Origin: an uncultured Bdellovibrio sp.
GTDB lineage: Bacteria; Bdellovibrionota; Bdellovibrionia; Bdellovibrionales; Bdellovibrionaceae
NCBI GenBank assembly: GCA_946482355.1
Contig: CAMLRE010000141.1
Location: 1-6,145, forward strand
Direction: 5' to 3'
DNA length: 6,145 bases
The translations under genes were made by a program, and so were the position numbers. The notes beneath the pieces are model-generated. The model saw nothing but the letters and a program-made list of their open reading frames with translations. It did not search any database and was not told where the DNA came from. The stretch's first letter is position 1, and each line of letters opens with the position of its first letter. Positions 4,815-6,145 of this stretch are shown one piece after another.

Positions 4815-6145
4815 GCAGTGCTCCTGAAATTAAAGTGGCCACGATCCAAACCGCTAAAATGATAAGGCTTATAACAAACGCCCCCTCAGTTCGGTAACTT
4901 GATAAATACGTCGCCATCTCTGTGCCTAAAGTTTTGATTTCAGCGCCAGAGGCCTTAACTAAACCAAATTCTGAAATACAAAATATAAATAATAAAGAAA
5001 CTGCAAAGTGCAGGCGCTTTTTAATTTGCGGAAAATAAATCGTAAATAAAAATTTAGTAAAACTTAAACCAAAAGATCGAGCAACTCTGATTTGCTGTTC
5101 AAAAAGCTGCATTTGATTTTCAAAATTAGCTTTTACAAAAGAAACAAACCCCACTACTGAAAAGACTAAAGCCACTTTCCAGAAATCAAAAACTGCATGA
5201 TTAGCCGGAAGCAATAAATAAAAAGCAAAACCAATCAGCACCGATGAAGGATTTAAAAAGAAATTTAAAAAACGAACGTTCTTTAAATGATAACGTAAGT
5301 ACAAAACCGCGCAGAATAAAATAAAAAATAAAAACAAACAGCAAAAGAAAAAAACAAACGACTGCCAAAGAGCCTGGTAAAAATCGTCATTAAAAATTTC
5401 GCTAAAGTAATAAATATTCGTCGTATTTAAAGCTAATTTAATATAACCCCAGAAGTATAAACCTAAATATAAACTAAGCCCTAAAAGCCCGATGTTAGAT
5501 GAAACCAAACGGCTTTGATAAAATTCATTGGCCACAATATCTTTACGTGCGCGTAAACATAAAGTCATAATGGCCACTAATGAAAGTTGCAAGACTGATA
5601 AGCCGACGGCAAGCGACCAATTTTGCTCGATAAATATTTTTTCAAAAATTAAAACTTCAAAGTTAGTGCCTTTTCCGCCGCCCACCAAAAGCGGAATCGT
5701 AAATGATGTCAGTGCATTAACAAAGATTGTCGCAAAAACAAAAACCGTCGAACGCCCGACTACGGGAATAAGAACCTGGGTGTGAAATTTAAATTTTGAT
5801 AAACCGTAAACCTGGCCGACAAAACCAAGACGGCCCAATTGCGCCATGACTTCTTCACTTAAGATCGATGCAGCAAAACCAATATAGATCAGTGATAAAA
5901 TAAAAATAACCCCGATCGTTCCTAACGGAAAAGTCGGAACTAACGACATTCCGATCATCACCGAAAATAGCGAAGGTAAAAAAACCGGAATAACCGCTAA
6001 AAGCTTTAAACCCCGCTGCCAAACCCCGCTGGTTCCTGCAATACCTAAAGCGCCGAAGTAACCGCACAGAACCGCGATAAAAGCCGTTACAAAACTTTGT
6101 AAGAAAGAATTTTTTAACGCCCAGAGAATTTCCTGGAGATCGGAC
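4792..6145 (-). CDS. ABC importer permease, fused two-half type (5' partial)
   Basis: Membrane channel of a binding-protein-dependent importer. The frame is open to the window edge (450 residues visible), so the true start lies outside; a GTG at 5961 is internal. It has many hydrophobic segments and two EAA-type loops that contact the ATPase: one around GLSKFKFHTQVLIP (fragment residues about 114-127) and one around ARSFGLSFTKFLFTIYFP (355-372). Two such loops in one chain mark the duplicated permeases of the FbpB (ferric iron) and ThiP (thiamine) type, which run to about 500-560 residues, so perhaps 50-100 residues are missing. The TSFTIPLLVGGG stretch after loop one is typical of this group. 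The gene overlaps the ATPase gene by 23 nt. The substrate is uncertain; the binding protein gene and the operon promoter are probably beyond the edge. Confidence 0.9.
   Translation of the reverse strand, partial: SDLQEILWALKNSFLQSFVTAFIAVLCGYFGALGIAGTSGVWQRGLKLLAVIPVFLPSLFSVMIGMSLVPTFPLGTIGVIFILSLIYIGFAASILSEEVMAQLGRLGFVGQVYGLSKFKFHTQVLIPVVGRSTVFVFATIFVNALTSFTIPLLVGGGKGTNFEVLIFEKIFIEQNWSLAVGLSVLQLSLVAIMTLCLRARKDIVANEFYQSRLVSSNIGLLGLSLYLGLYFWGYIKLALNTTNIYYFSEIFNDDFYQALWQSFVFFFCCLFLFFILFCAVLYLRYHLKNVRFLNFFLNPSSVLIGFAFYLLLPANHAVFDFWKVALVFSVVGFVSFVKANFENQMQLFEQQIRVARSFGLSFTKFLFTIYFPQIKKRLHFAVSLLFIFCISEFGLVKASGAEIKTLGTEMATYLSSYRTEGAFVISLIILAVWIVATLISGALLGVHKKS

Noticed and set aside
5528..6067. 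Short frames at 5528-5785 (plus) and 5855-6067 (minus)
   Set aside because: Both lie within the permease gene, whose transmembrane pattern and EAA loops continue unbroken across them to the window edge.

Overview
The window (AT-rich, roughly 40% G+C by eye) looks like a chromosomal segment of a Bdellovibrio-like predatory bacterium or a close relative (Bdellovibrionota). This is inferred from the flagellins: two short paralogues of exactly 275 residues with only the conserved N- and C-terminal parts, the kind that Bdellovibrio carries in several copies. All six protein genes lie on the minus strand, so the biological reading order runs from the right edge to the left.

Right part (about 6145-4176): a fused two-half ABC transporter permease of the FbpB/ThiP type, cut at its N-terminus by the window edge. 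It overlaps by 23 nt a compact ATPase that uses a TTG start behind a strong AGGAG ribosome binding site. This is an importer operon whose binding protein is not visible, so the substrate (ferric iron, thiamine or another small ligand) is unresolved.

Middle part (4073-2431): a lipoprotein with a 3D (MltA/RlpA-fold) domain, probably acting on or near peptidoglycan, then a single-span, coiled-coil-rich protein of unknown function. The two may be co-transcribed.

Left part (2316-80): two flagellin genes in tandem. The upstream one (flagellin 2) has a near-consensus sigma-28 promoter and a structured leader that can hide or expose its ribosome binding site. It is divergent at positions usually conserved in flagellins. 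The downstream one (flagellin 1) is canonical and ends in tandem hairpins.

The most interesting stretch is the 417-bp gap between the flagellins (971-1387). It holds three exact copies of TGGTCTAGT, a long imperfect hairpin, several stems that pair better as plus-strand RNA than as minus-strand RNA, and a rho-independent terminator whose T run is usable only in the plus direction, opposite to every gene here. It also contains a 15-bp sequence that recurs inverted at the predicted 5' end of the flagellin 2 mRNA. Together these suggest a plus-strand small RNA and/or RNA pairing between the two flagellin leaders. This is a hypothesis from sequence only.
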